The notes: generated by a model from the letters alone, not told the origin. Counted from the first letter of the stretch, positions 9,573 through 18,306 are shown. The stretch is DNA of 30,717 bases from JARICQ01 sp964428475 (GCA_964428475.1 CAYRYO010000020.1:1-30717), one strand, 5' to 3'. Numbers and translations: made by a program.

Positions 9573-10568
9573 TTAGTCTTTTTTTAACCAGCTCATCATT
9601 TTTCTTAACTTTTTGCCTACTACTTCCATTGGATGATTTTGTTCTATTCTTCTCTTTGCATTCATATATGGTCTATTTGCTTTATTTTCTAATATCCAGT
9701 CTTTTGCAAATGTGCCGTCTTGAATTTCTTCTAATACCTTTTTCATTTCAGCTTTTGTATCTTTTGTGATAATTCTCTTTCCTACACTGTAGTCTCCGTA
9801 TTCTGCCGTGTCACTGATTGAATTTCTCATATTACTAAGTCCACCTTCAGCTACCATATCTATTATTAATTTCATTTCATGTACACATTCAAAATATGCA
9901 CTTTCTGGATCATATCCAGCTTCTACTAATACTTCAAATCCCGTCTTCATAAGCTCAGTTACTCCACCACAAAGCACTGCTTGTTCTCCGAAAAGATCTG
10001 TTTCTGTTTCTTCTTTAAATGTAGTTTCTAGTATACCTGCCCTTGCTCCACCAATTCCCTTAGCATAGGCTAATGCTACATCCATAGTATCCCCTGTTGG
10101 ATCTTGATATGCTGTTACTAGACATGGAACTCCTTTACCTTCTTCAAATTGACTTCGAACTGTATGTCCTGGTCCTTTTGGTGCGATCATAAATACATTT
10201 ACATCTTCTGGTGGTAGAATTTGTCCATAGTGAATATTAAATCCGTGGGCAAATGCTAAGTATTTTCCAGCCTTTAAATTTTGTTTTATATCATTATTAT
10301 AAAGTTCTACTTGCTTTTCATCATTTACAAGTATCATGATTACATCACATTCTGCTGTTGCATCAGCTACTGTAGCTACTTTAAGTCCTGCATCTTCTGC
10401 TTTCTTCCATGATTTACTTCCATTGTATAGACCTACTACTACATCTACTCCTGATTCATGAAGATTAAGTGCATGTGCATGTCCTTGACTACCATATCCT
10501 ACTACTGCTACTTTTTTTTCTTTTAATACCTCTAATTTACAATCTGCGTCATAATACATTTTTGCCAT
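9573..10568 (-). CDS. ilvC: Ketol-acid reductoisomerase
   Basis: 331 residues, the short class I form. It isomerises and reduces acetolactate (or acetohydroxybutyrate) to the dihydroxy acid used by IlvD. The dinucleotide fold is marked by VVGYGSQGHAHA (residues 22-33). The following loop YNGSKSWKKA has Ser residues typical of NADPH-using enzymes. Catalytic residues Lys131 (APKGPGH) and Asp191/Glu195 (DLFGE) are present. The start has AAGGGAGAG about 7 bases upstream. It lies 22 bp after ilvN and 9 bp before ilvD, so it is co-transcribed. Confidence 0.98.
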   Translation of the reverse strand: MAKMYYDADCKLEVLKEKKVAVVGYGSQGHAHALNLHESGVDVVVGLYNGSKSWKKAEDAGLKVATVADATAECDVIMILVNDEKQVELYNNDIKQNLKAGKYLAFAHGFNIHYGQILPPEDVNVFMIAPKGPGHTVRSQFEEGKGVPCLVTAYQDPTGDTMDVALAYAKGIGGARAGILETTFKEETETDLFGEQAVLCGGVTELMKTGFEVLVEAGYDPESAYFECVHEMKLIIDMVAEGGLSNMRNSISDTAEYGDYSVGKRIITKDTKAEMKKVLEEIQDGTFAKDWILENKANRPYMNAKRRIEQNHPMEVVGKKLRKMMSWLKKD

Positions 10569-10590
10569 TTTTATCTCTCCCTTAAATTTA

Positions 10591-11076
10591 TTATAGTTTT
10601 TCGCCCCTGCTCATGGCAAGTACGCCTGTCTTTGCTATTTCAAGTATTCCATAAGCCTCCATCATATCTACAAAACCCTTTAGTTTACCTACATCTCCCG
10701 TAAGTTCTATAGTAAGAGCATTATTTGATACATCTAATATGCTTCCTCTATATATCTCTGCCACTTGAATTATTTGTGCCCTTGTTTCATTATTAGACTT
10801 TACCTTTATCAGCATCATCTCCCTTCTAATTACTCCTGATTCTGGAAATATCTTTACTTTTACTACATCTATTATCTTGTATACTTGTTTCTGAATTTGG
10901 TCTAGTATCATTTCATCACCCTCTACACTAAGGGTAAGTCTGGTATATCCTTCTCTGTTTGTAGCTCCTGCTGTCATCTTTTTTACAAAATATCCACGTC
11001 TATTGAATAATGACATTATACGACCTACTATCCCGTCCTTATTTTTAGCTATTATAAGAATTTCATAGGTGTTCAT
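10591..11076 (-). CDS. ilvN: Acetolactate synthase small (regulatory) subunit
   Basis: 161 residues. The N-terminal ACT domain (about 4-75: YEILIIAKNKDGIVGRIMSL, then RRGYFVKKMTAG) is the feedback-binding part that stimulates the large subunit and confers valine sensitivity; the C-terminal half is the usual partner domain. The start overlaps the ilvB stop in a TAATG junction behind a run of G, a sign of translational coupling and of 1:1 assembly with IlvB. It is also called ilvH in some genomes; the family is clear. Confidence 0.96.
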   Translation of the reverse strand: MNTYEILIIAKNKDGIVGRIMSLFNRRGYFVKKMTAGATNREGYTRLTLSVEGDEMILDQIQKQVYKIIDVVKVKIFPESGVIRREMMLIKVKSNNETRAQIIQVAEIYRGSILDVSNNALTIELTGDVGKLKGFVDMMEAYGILEIAKTGVLAMSRGEKL

Positions 11077-12782
11077 TATATTTCCCCCCTCGTTCCCATC
11101 ATATCCCCTGCACTTTTACCTGACGGTATCATTGGAAATACATTGGCTTCTCTTTCTACTATACAGTTTATGATTACTGGATTATCACTTTTTATTAATC
11201 CTTCTAATTTTTCCTCAAGTTCTTGACGAGTATTAATAGTCACTGTCTCCACTCCATAAGCTTGGCCTATCTTTTCAAAATCCGGATTGACATCTAGCCC
11301 TACAAATGAATATCTCCTATCAAAGAATATTTCCTGCCACTGCCTTACCATTCCAAGATATGAATTGTTTAATAGTAGTATTTTAACTGGCAAATTGTAT
11401 TGTTTAAGTAACATTAGCTCTTGGTAGGTCATTTGAAATCCACCATCTCCAACTACTGCTATTACTAGCTCATCTTTGTTGCCAATTTGAGCCCCTATTG
11501 CGGCTGGAAGTCCAAATCCCATAGTCCCTGAACCACCTGATGTTAACATTGTTCTTGGATGATTAAATCTAAGGAACTGTGCAGTCCACATCTGATGTTG
11601 ACCTACATCTGTTGCTATTATAGCCCCCCCTTTGACTATGGTATCTAGATACTCTAGTACTTCTTGAGGCATTAACTTTTCACTTTCTTTTACATAAATC
11701 ATAGGATAATCAGTTTTCCACTGCTTTATCTGCTTCACCCATTCTGGATTCTTTTTAGGTGTAAGTTTTTTGTTGAATTCCTCTAGTACACCTTTTACAT
11801 CTCCTACTATAGGTACTTCAATGCATTTGTTTTTTTCTATTTCTGCTGGATCTATATCAATATGAATTATCTTTGCAGCTTTACAAAACTTTTCTGGATT
11901 TCCTGCAACCCTATCATCAAATCTCATTCCCGCAGCTATTACTAAATCAGTCTCTTCTGTTGCATAATTTGCTGCTGCCGTCCCATGCATTCCCAACATA
12001 TGAAGTGAAAGCTCATGATCTCCTGGAAAACTTCCAAGTCCTAGGATCGTATTTGTTACCGGTATATCCATATTTTCTGCTAATTGTTTTAATTCATCCC
12101 ATGCCTCTGATTTAATTATTCCTGCACCTGCTATTATTAGTGGTTTTTTAGCCTTTTTTATTAGTTCTATAGCTTTTGCTATCTGCCCCTTATGTCCTCT
12201 ATAGTTTGGAACATAACCTTCTAAGTTCACATCTTTTTTAAATAGTTCTTCAAATTCTTCCACTCTTATCTCTGCAACTTGAATATCTTTTGGAATATCT
12301 ATTAAAACAGGTCCTGGTCTTCCCGTTGAAGCTATATAATAGGCTTCTTTTATTATCATAGGAAGTTCTTTTATATCCTTTACCAAGTAATTCATCTTTG
12401 TAATTGGTAGCGTAATCCCCACTATGTCACTTTCTTGAAATGCATCTTTCCCAAGAAGTGAACTAGCAACTTGCCCAGTAATTGCCAACATCGGTACAGA
12501 GTCCATATGAGCTGTCATTATACCAGTAACTAGATTGGTAGCTCCAGGTCCTGATGTTGCAAGACATACACCAACTTTCCCAGTTGACCTTGCATATCCA
12601 TCTGCTTCATGAGCTGCACCTTGTTCATGTCTTGCAAAATAATGCTTAATCTTTTTAAAATCGTATATTGCATCGTATATAGGTATTACAGAGCCTCCTG
12701 GATACCCAAACATAGTGTCTACGCCAACTCTACTAAGAGATTCAAGCAGTATATTGGCACCATTTATCATATTTTTTCCCAT
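11076..12782 (-). CDS. ilvB: Acetolactate synthase large (catalytic) subunit
   Basis: 568 residues. This thiamine-diphosphate enzyme condenses two pyruvates to acetolactate, or pyruvate with 2-oxobutyrate for isoleucine. Seen: FGYPGGSVIPIYD near the N-terminus, the catalytic Glu53 in RHEQGAAHEADGYAR, the ThDP/Mg motif beginning VVGDGGFQ and ending LNNS (about 440-475), and MVRQWQ after it. The start at 12782 is supported by AAAGGTGG 6-7 bases upstream; a second Met is four codons later. The gene follows directly on a broken ilvA remnant and a T-box leader, so it is now the first intact gene of the operon. Confidence 0.98.
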   Translation of the reverse strand: MGKNMINGANILLESLSRVGVDTMFGYPGGSVIPIYDAIYDFKKIKHYFARHEQGAAHEADGYARSTGKVGVCLATSGPGATNLVTGIMTAHMDSVPMLAITGQVASSLLGKDAFQESDIVGITLPITKMNYLVKDIKELPMIIKEAYYIASTGRPGPVLIDIPKDIQVAEIRVEEFEELFKKDVNLEGYVPNYRGHKGQIAKAIELIKKAKKPLIIAGAGIIKSEAWDELKQLAENMDIPVTNTILGLGSFPGDHELSLHMLGMHGTAAANYATEETDLVIAAGMRFDDRVAGNPEKFCKAAKIIHIDIDPAEIEKNKCIEVPIVGDVKGVLEEFNKKLTPKKNPEWVKQIKQWKTDYPMIYVKESEKLMPQEVLEYLDTIVKGGAIIATDVGQHQMWTAQFLRFNHPRTMLTSGGSGTMGFGLPAAIGAQIGNKDELVIAVVGDGGFQMTYQELMLLKQYNLPVKILLLNNSYLGMVRQWQEIFFDRRYSFVGLDVNPDFEKIGQAYGVETVTINTRQELEEKLEGLIKSDNPVIINCIVEREANVFPMIPSGKSAGDMMGTRGEI

Positions 12783-12801
12783 GACTAACCACCTTTCATT
12801 C

Positions 12802-12967
12802 TTATGAATTTAATTTTTTTATTTTATATCCTTGATTATCTAAAGCATTCATTATCGCCTTTATATGTTCATGACCATTGCTTTCTACTGTTACTTGAAG
12901 CTCTACATGATGAAAGCTATCTAAGTTTCAGTGCTGCAAGTGCTAGTCCTTGTGCATGATTTCCTGC
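12802..12967 (-). pseudogene. ilvA: Remnant of threonine deaminase (ilvA), internally deleted
   Basis: Two short pieces in different frames. Upstream: AGNHAQGLALAALKLR then a stop; AGNHAQG matches the PLP-phosphate loop of threonine dehydratases. Downstream, after a shift, DSFHHVELQVTVESNGHEHI continues into KAIMNALDNQGYKIKKLNS and a stop, matching the last ~40 residues of the C-terminal ACT domain of this enzyme family. The N-terminus (~70 residues) and ~250 residues between the pieces are missing. It lies between the T-box terminator and ilvB, the position an operon-leading ilvA would hold. It cannot make an active enzyme. Loss of threonine deaminase here means isoleucine needs another deaminase, citramalate, or uptake. 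The family assignment rests on motif recall. Confidence 0.8.
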
Positions 12968-12990
12968 CTTTTAATTTGATTTTAGGTATT

Positions 12991-13250
12991 AAAAAATCCC
13001 TAGTATATATACAAATATACTAGGGACGAGATTATCGTGGTACCACCCAAGTTCTCAATTTTTTCACAAAAATTGACTTTTAAAGCCAAAACTACTAGCC
13101 CTAGCCATATAACGGTGGCGCTTCTTAAACATTAAGAATACCGGCCTCGATTACTCTTTTCATTTCATCTCGACAGCTCTGGAGTGATTTATTATGTATA
13201 TTTTTTAATCTGACTCTCACCATGCATCAGTTCTCTGTAATTAAATATAA
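12991..13250 (-). promoter_or_regulatory. T-box leader of the ilv operon with terminator
   Basis: Minus-strand 5' leader. Visible parts: Stem I start (ACAGAGAACTGATG near 13238-13225), lower helix ATTAC/GTAAT, Stem III region with CCGG and CCGTTAT, and the canonical T-box GGGTGGTACCACGATAATC (about 13050-13032). Then comes a terminator stem CCCTAGTATAT/ATATACTAGGG with six T (13025-12991). Uncharged tRNA pairing to the T-box would favour the antiterminator and switch the ilv genes on during amino-acid shortage. The best candidate for the specifier triplet, after GAA, is ATG at 13163-13161, which would read Met rather than a branched-chain codon; this needs structural alignment. A TTGATG about 35 bases upstream of the leader may be a -35 box. 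Confidence 0.93.
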
Positions 13251-13344
13251 TATACTTTTTTCTCCATCAAAACTTTTTATATTTTTAAATTAAAACTATC
13301 TTATACCATATCATTTTAAAAAGCAAGAGTTTTTTTTATTTTTA

Positions 13345-14799
13345 TTAATTTACATATTTACTTGGATTTTGATTTGATCCGCTTTTAATTACTTCAAAAT
13401 GAAGATGGGAACCTGTTGATCTTCCTGTGCTTCCCATTTTAGATATTTCCTGCCCCTTATATACTCTATCTCCTACATTTACCAATGTCTTGCTATTGTG
13501 AGCATATCTTGTCTTGTATCCATTCTCATGATCTATTTCTATCAATTTCCCATATGCACCTTTATATCCTACATATACTACTTTTCCTCCATCTGCAGCT
13601 TTTATAGAAGTTCCACTTGACGATGCAATATCAAGTCCCTTGTGCATTCTTCCATTCCTCATGCCATATGGAGATGAAATTCTACCTCTGGTTGGTCTTA
13701 AAAATTCTCCTGTTGCCATTGTCTTTGGTGGCTCTTTTGTACCTTTAATCACTATTTCTGTGACTGGTGCTTTGGTGATTTCTTCTTTTATTATGTCTTT
13801 TTTTACGACTATGCCATTTTGTCTTGTTCTAGATTCCAATAACCTTGAAGATCCATCTTCTCCAGCTACTTTTGTCTTTTGGTGGATATTGTACATATCG
13901 TCATCATATTCTATTTGTGTATCGTATTTTAATTGTTTATCATATTCTATTTCACTAATTGTCTCCACTGTTAAAACTGGCTTTGGAAGTATCAGTTTTA
14001 CTTCATCACCTATTTGAACTACTTCAGGGTTTGCATCTGGATTTGCAGCTATTAAATCTTCTACTGTCATATCGTACATCATAGCTATGGTCCAAAAGCT
14101 TTCTCCAACTTCTACTGTGTGTATCTTTATTTCTTCAGAACTTGTTAGTAGATGATTGTAGAGTGCCTCGGGCTCTTGTATTTTATTAAAAGCCACTTCT
14201 TTTCTCTCTATCCTTATATCTTCTACAATTTTTATATCTTTTAATACTTCACCTTCTTTAATTCTAGTTTTAAAAGGTTCTTTTATTCTTTCAATTATAT
14301 TTTCCATATCTCCTTGAGTCTTTAAAGCAGCTATATCCTGTCCATTTACATTTAGCACATAGCCATAAACCATAAAAGCTAATTTTGATTTGATTGAGTT
14401 CTTAAAGTCACCTATGGGTGTCAACAACTCATCCTTTACATGTGTTTCCTTAAATGAAATCTCTTTTGTAAATACTATATCCATATTATATGCTTTTGAA
14501 AGTTCATATCTTATATCTTCTGCAACATTTAACACATCATTCTTATTTCTAATAATGCCTATATTATCTTCTCCTATATATACATCAAATGCCTGTGTAT
14601 TTATAAGATGTGTATTATAAGCTACAGTACCAAGTACTGCAATAATTATTATCATAAAAATTGATAAAGCTATCCTGCTATGTATGTTATTTAAATTTAT
14701 ATTGTCTCTGTTTTTAAATGTAGCTATAATCTCTTTTAAATTGCTTTTATCTTTACCTTGGAACTTAATCTTGGATCCAAGGTGATTTGAATTATCCAT
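13345..14799 (-). CDS. Membrane-anchored LysM/G5/M23 cell-wall endopeptidase
   Basis: 484 residues from the ATG at 14799, which sits 7 bases behind AAGGAGG; a TTG seven codons upstream is in frame but would overlap that ribosome site. Order: cytoplasmic basic segment (1-40), one transmembrane helix (about 42-61, IALSIFMIIIIAVLG), a long extracellular region, a LysM repeat (about 228-275, HTVEVGESFWTIAMMYDMTV), a G5-like stretch (about 282-362), and a C-terminal M23 domain with zinc ligands in HKGLDIA and HLHFEV plus RYAH. It should be anchored outside the membrane and cut peptidoglycan cross-bridges, in growth or sporulation. Transcribed alone, divergent from yyaC, with a hairpin in its 5' region. 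Confidence 0.93.
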   Translation of the reverse strand: MDNSNHLGSKIKFQGKDKSNLKEIIATFKNRDNINLNNIHSRIALSIFMIIIIAVLGTVAYNTHLINTQAFDVYIGEDNIGIIRNKNDVLNVAEDIRYELSKAYNMDIVFTKEISFKETHVKDELLTPIGDFKNSIKSKLAFMVYGYVLNVNGQDIAALKTQGDMENIIERIKEPFKTRIKEGEVLKDIKIVEDIRIERKEVAFNKIQEPEALYNHLLTSSEEIKIHTVEVGESFWTIAMMYDMTVEDLIAANPDANPEVVQIGDEVKLILPKPVLTVETISEIEYDKQLKYDTQIEYDDDMYNIHQKTKVAGEDGSSRLLESRTRQNGIVVKKDIIKEEITKAPVTEIVIKGTKEPPKTMATGEFLRPTRGRISSPYGMRNGRMHKGLDIASSSGTSIKAADGGKVVYVGYKGAYGKLIEIDHENGYKTRYAHNSKTLVNVGDRVYKGQEISKMGSTGRSTGSHLHFEVIKSGSNQNPSKYVN

Positions 14800-14831
14800 C
14801 CTTTTCCTCCTTAGTAGCAACTACTCAAAAT

Positions 14832-14861
14832 AGAATAGTTACTCGACTTTGTAACTATTCT
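14832..14861 (-). repeat. Hairpin in the 5' region of the M23 peptidase gene
   Basis: AGAATAGTTAC (14832-14842) and GTAACTATTCT (14851-14861) form an 11-bp perfect stem with an 8-base loop, about 32 bases before the ATG. It may be an operator or an mRNA structure; the few T residues after it on the minus strand are too weak for a confident terminator. Confidence 0.5.
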
Positions 14862-14964
14862 GTAATAATTATACCACAGTCACTCGGCATTTAAAACTCT
14901 TATATACCAATATATGTTTTATTATATTACTATTTTTGTTTTTTATACATACTCAGTGTTTATG

Positions 14965-15035
14965 CCATTTAAAAGCCGTGGTTTGCTATTTAATGGAAGA
15001 CTGCTAAAGATATTAAGAAAACTTAATATCTTTTT
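14965..15035 (+). promoter_or_regulatory. Two hairpins before yyaC, the second terminator-like
   Basis: First stem CCATTTAAAAGC/GCTATTTAATGG (14965-14976 with 14985-14996, two mismatches). Twelve bases later comes AGATATTAAG-AAAA-CTTAATATCT followed by TTTT (15008-15035), a textbook intrinsic terminator shape. It lies about 40 bases upstream of the annotated yyaC start and no gene precedes it on this strand, so it may be an attenuator in the yyaC leader, or the end of a small RNA. Confidence 0.4.
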
Positions 15036-15074
15036 ATAAATATTTTTACTTGCTTGTGTCAATAATCTAATATA

Positions 15075-15704
15075 TTGCATAAAATAAGTTGGAGAAATGG
15101 ATGTGATTCTTTGGTATGTCATAAAGATTCTATAGATTCGAGTTTGGACTTTTCAGTGTATAAATTTTCAAATTTAATATATGATTATTTAAGTTTATAT
15201 TGGAACTGTAAAAGAGATTTAGTGTTTCTATGTATTGGAACTGATAGAGCTACTGGAGATGCACTAGGCCCTTTGATAGGCAGTGACCTTTTAAAAAGAT
15301 TAAATAGATATAAGGGAATTCACGTGTTTGGAAGCTTGAACGATCCTGTTCATGCTAAAAATCTTGATGATACTATAGACGAAATATCTACTTTATATAA
15401 AGATCCTTTTATAGTGGCTATTGATTCTAGTTTAGGAAGTATGAGTAAAGTAGGCTATATAAATATTAAGAATGGCCCCATAAAGCCAGGGGCAGGCGTT
15501 AATAAAGATCTGCAAGCTGTTGGAGATATTTCAATTACAGGTATAGTGAATATGGGTGGAATGATGGAAATGCTAATTATTCAAAGCACTAGATTATCTT
15601 TGGTCATATCTATGTCAAGTATAATTGCTAGGAGTATATCACTTGCTTTATATAAATTAAATTTAGAACTTAGCCCAATTTTAAGCTTAGAATTAAAACC
15701 TTAA
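15075..15704 (+). CDS. yyaC: YyaC-type sporulation protein (DUF1256)
   Basis: 209 residues if read from the TTG at 15075. The family core begins at LVFLCIGTDRATGDALGPLI (about 48-67), followed by VHAKNLDDTIDEI and VAIDSSLG, typical of the spore-associated YyaC family, whose fold resembles spore germination protease. Its presence implies the organism sporulates. The start is uncertain: no ATG or GTG is available before the core and no clear ribosome site precedes the TTG. A GGAG lies just before an out-of-frame ATG at 15097, so a small frameshift near the 5' end is possible. It is alone on the plus strand between two minus-strand units and ends at a shared terminator. Confidence 0.88.
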   Translation: MHKISWRNGCDSLVCHKDSIDSSLDFSVYKFSNLIYDYLSLYWNCKRDLVFLCIGTDRATGDALGPLIGSDLLKRLNRYKGIHVFGSLNDPVHAKNLDDTIDEISTLYKDPFIVAIDSSLGSMSKVGYINIKNGPIKPGAGVNKDLQAVGDISITGIVNMGGMMEMLIIQSTRLSLVISMSSIIARSISLALYKLNLELSPILSLELKP

Positions 15705-15744
15705 AGACTAAAAAATGTTCCTAGAGGAACATTTTTTAGTCTTT
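15703..15744. terminator. Bidirectional terminator between yyaC and the lipid kinase gene
   Basis: A 20-bp perfect stem with a two-base centre: AAAGACTAAAAAATGTTCCT is mirrored on the other side, giving A and T runs on both strands. It covers the last codons and the stop of the lipid kinase gene and begins right after the yyaC stop. Confidence 0.9.
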
Positions 15745-16620
15745 ATATAATACCCTTAGTTTTCTCTCTTCTAGTGAGAAGTTGATATCTTTGGCACAGA
15801 TTATATCTCCATCTATATTTAGTGGAAGTTCGCCTTCTCCTATTATCTTTACTGTTTTTGCAGTATAAGTTTTTACGTATTTTTTATATTTTATATGATT
15901 GCCTCTGAATATAGTTGGAAATAAGAATAACAAGAGTAATTTACTGATATTAGATATCAAGCATATATGTAGATATCCATCATCTATTTTGGCCATGGGA
16001 AGTATCTTCATTCCCCCGCCATAGTATTTTCCATTTCCAACTGCTAACAGCAGTATTTTCTCATTTAATACTTGTCCATCTATTTCAATTTTTGTTTTCT
16101 TGCTTTTAAAATTTAATAATGTATAAATTACACTAAATGCATATGATATCTCGCCTTTTATCTTTTTCTTTATCTTTACATTGTTCCTCACTACTTCTGC
16201 ATCAAAGCCCACACTTGCTATATTTAAAAAATCATATGAGTTGGCTTTTCCTATATCAATCATTTTTCTTTTGCCTTTTAAAATAATTTCAAGGGATTCT
16301 GCTGGGTCCATTGGTATCCCAAGGCTTTTGGCCATATCATTTCCTGTGCCACCTGGTATAATACCCAGGGTTCCCAGTCCTTTATTTATCATTCCTTTAG
16401 CTACTTCATTGACTGTGCCGTCTCCACCTACTGCAACTATTGTATTATACTTAACTAGGTTTTCCTCTGATATCTTGCTAGCCTCTTTGGCTTTTTCAGT
16501 GATAAGTATATTAAATTGTCGTTCATATTTATTCATTGCCTCTTCTATCAAAGGTATCAAGGCTTTAGCACGCCCTCCGCCTGCAATAGGATTTACTATG
16601 AAAAGTATATTTTCCATCAT
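15736..16620 (-). CDS. YegS/DagK-type lipid kinase
   Basis: 294 residues, normal for the family. It phosphorylates diacylglycerol or a related lipid using ATP and feeds phospholipid recycling at the inner face of the membrane. Seen: NPIAGGG near the N-terminus, the nucleotide motif GGDGTVNEV (65-73), and GGTGNDMAKSLGI (90-102). The start ATGATG follows GGAGGAG closely. It lies 10 bp after the DUF4446 gene and ends in the bidirectional terminator, so it is the last gene of a short operon. DagK, BmrU-like and YegS-like members cannot be told apart from the sequence alone. Confidence 0.93.
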   Translation of the reverse strand: MMENILFIVNPIAGGGRAKALIPLIEEAMNKYERQFNILITEKAKEASKISEENLVKYNTIVAVGGDGTVNEVAKGMINKGLGTLGIIPGGTGNDMAKSLGIPMDPAESLEIILKGKRKMIDIGKANSYDFLNIASVGFDAEVVRNNVKIKKKIKGEISYAFSVIYTLLNFKSKKTKIEIDGQVLNEKILLLAVGNGKYYGGGMKILPMAKIDDGYLHICLISNISKLLLLFLFPTIFRGNHIKYKKYVKTYTAKTVKIIGEGELPLNIDGDIICAKDINFSLEERKLRVLYKD

Positions 16621-16630
16621 ACTCCTCCTG

Positions 16631-17149
16631 CTAAATTGTTTTTTCTAATACTTGTCCTAACATAGCTCTATCTATTGCTTGCATTTCTTCTACCGATAGG
16701 GGATATACTGATTTTCCACCTTTGATTGGCTTGCCATAAGTAGATGCATAATCCCTTCCATATATACTAGTAACTACAAATCCATTTTGAAAACCATCTA
16801 GCATGGCAATTGAAAAGCTAAGGTCTGAGCCCATTTCAGCAAATGCATTGTATCTTACAAAACCAACCTTTTGAATAGCAAAGGCTAGTTTTGCATCTAT
16901 TTCATCTGTTCTTTGTTTGTTTATGATTACTTTGTTTCTTAAATTATTTATTTCCATTCCTGTCTGCGTTAACAATTCTGATATATTTACACCTTCTCTT
17001 CCATTCATTAGTTTATTGTAATTTTTTTTCATTTTATTTGTTTTAAACAAGACAATTAGATTTGTTATCAAGAGTATAATTAATATTACTGCTATAACTA
17101 AGATAATATCTACAGTGTAAGTTTGGAAAAACTTCTGTATTTCCTCCAT
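16631..17149 (-). CDS. DUF4446 family membrane protein
   Basis: 172 residues. One N-terminal transmembrane helix (about 14-35, VDIILVIAVILIILLITNLI), then a basic, probably coiled segment, and a conserved C-terminal domain with VGFVRYNAFAEMGSDLSFSI and SIYGRDYASTYGKPI. This combination is characteristic of DUF4446 proteins, common in Clostridia near parAB and of unknown function. It lies 14 bp after the aminotransferase gene and 10 bp before the lipid kinase gene, so the three are likely one transcript. Confidence 0.9.
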   Translation of the reverse strand: MEEIQKFFQTYTVDIILVIAVILIILLITNLIVLFKTNKMKKNYNKLMNGREGVNISELLTQTGMEINNLRNKVIINKQRTDEIDAKLAFAIQKVGFVRYNAFAEMGSDLSFSIAMLDGFQNGFVVTSIYGRDYASTYGKPIKGGKSVYPLSVEEMQAIDRAMLGQVLEKTI

Positions 17150-17163
17150 TTAATTTCCCCTTT

Positions 17164-18306
17164 CTAAATTTTTCTTGCAATTTGACGCAGTGCACCTATG
17201 GCAAATTCTATTTCCTCGTGAGTATTTTCATATCCAAAGCTAAACCTAACTGCTCCCTGTTCAAATGTACCTATTGTCTTATGTGCTAATGGTGCACAGT
17301 GTAATCCTGGTCTTACCCCAATGTCGTATTCTTCATTTAATATATAGCTTACTTCTGACGAATCTGCATCTTTTATATTTAAAGTTACTACTGGTGCGTG
17401 TTCTATTATCTTGTCTGGACCATATATCTTTATTCCATCAATCTTACGGGCTTCATCCATAAAGTGTTGAGTAAGTTCTATTTCCCTATTTCTTATGTTT
17501 TCTATTCCAAGATCCATTATATATTTAACTCCTGCTCCAAGCCCTATAATTCCTGAAGTATTTGCAGTACCTGCTTCAAATTTATCTGGCATATCTTCAG
17601 GTTGAGTTAGTAAATGAGATATGCTTCCTGTACCACCTTGAAATGTTTCAATTATTTCTAGTCCTTCTCTTATATAGAGTCCACCTGTACCTTGTGGTCC
17701 TAGTAGCCCTTTGTGTCCAGGAAATGCAATCATATCTATATTCATAGCATTGGGATCTATATCATAAACCCCTGCTGATTGAGCACCATCTACTAGATAT
17801 ATTATACCATGTTTTTTGGAGATTTCACCTATTGCATTTATATCCATTATTGTTCCTGTTAAATTTGAAATATGAGTTGTAACTATTAATTTTGTATTTT
17901 TCTTTATATTATCTTCAATGTCCTTTGGATTTATCCTTCCTTTTGAGTCCCCCCATATAATAGTATTTTCAACTCCCATCTTTTCAAGATACTTGATAGG
18001 TCTTAATACAGAGTTATGTTCCATAGATGTTGTAATTACATGATCTCCTGCTTTTAATATTCCTTTTATAGCTATATTCAAGCTTTCTGTACAATTAAAT
18101 GTAAATGCTATATCTAATGGGTTTTTAAGATTAAATAGCCTGCCTATATTACTTCTGGCTGCAAAGATTCCTCTACTTGCCTTTAGTGCCAGTTTATGCC
18201 CAGATCTTCCAGGATTTGCTCCGTAATTCATCATGGAATCCATTATTTCATCATATACTATTTGAGGCTTGGGAAAAGATGTTGCTGCATTATCAAAATA
18301 TATCAT
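17164..18306 (-). CDS. Class V aminotransferase, cysteine desulfurase family
   Basis: 380 residues. A PLP enzyme likely to take sulphur from cysteine for Fe-S clusters or thiolation, or to act on a related substrate. Seen: YFDNAATSFPKP at the start, His97 in MEHNSV, Asp173 and Gln176 in VDGAQSAG, the PLP Lys199 in FPGHKG, and Cys337 in GVRPGLHCAPLAHKTIG, which is placed like the sulphur-accepting Cys of the SufS/CsdA group. No IscU/SufU scaffold or thiI is adjacent. It begins 20 bp after ade. Within the family the exact partner is not determinable. Confidence 0.93.
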   Translation of the reverse strand: MIYFDNAATSFPKPQIVYDEIMDSMMNYGANPGRSGHKLALKASRGIFAARSNIGRLFNLKNPLDIAFTFNCTESLNIAIKGILKAGDHVITTSMEHNSVLRPIKYLEKMGVENTIIWGDSKGRINPKDIEDNIKKNTKLIVTTHISNLTGTIMDINAIGEISKKHGIIYLVDGAQSAGVYDIDPNAMNIDMIAFPGHKGLLGPQGTGGLYIREGLEIIETFQGGTGSISHLLTQPEDMPDKFEAGTANTSGIIGLGAGVKYIMDLGIENIRNREIELTQHFMDEARKIDGIKIYGPDKIIEHAPVVTLNIKDADSSEVSYILNEEYDIGVRPGLHCAPLAHKTIGTFEQGAVRFSFGYENTHEEIEFAIGALRQIARKI

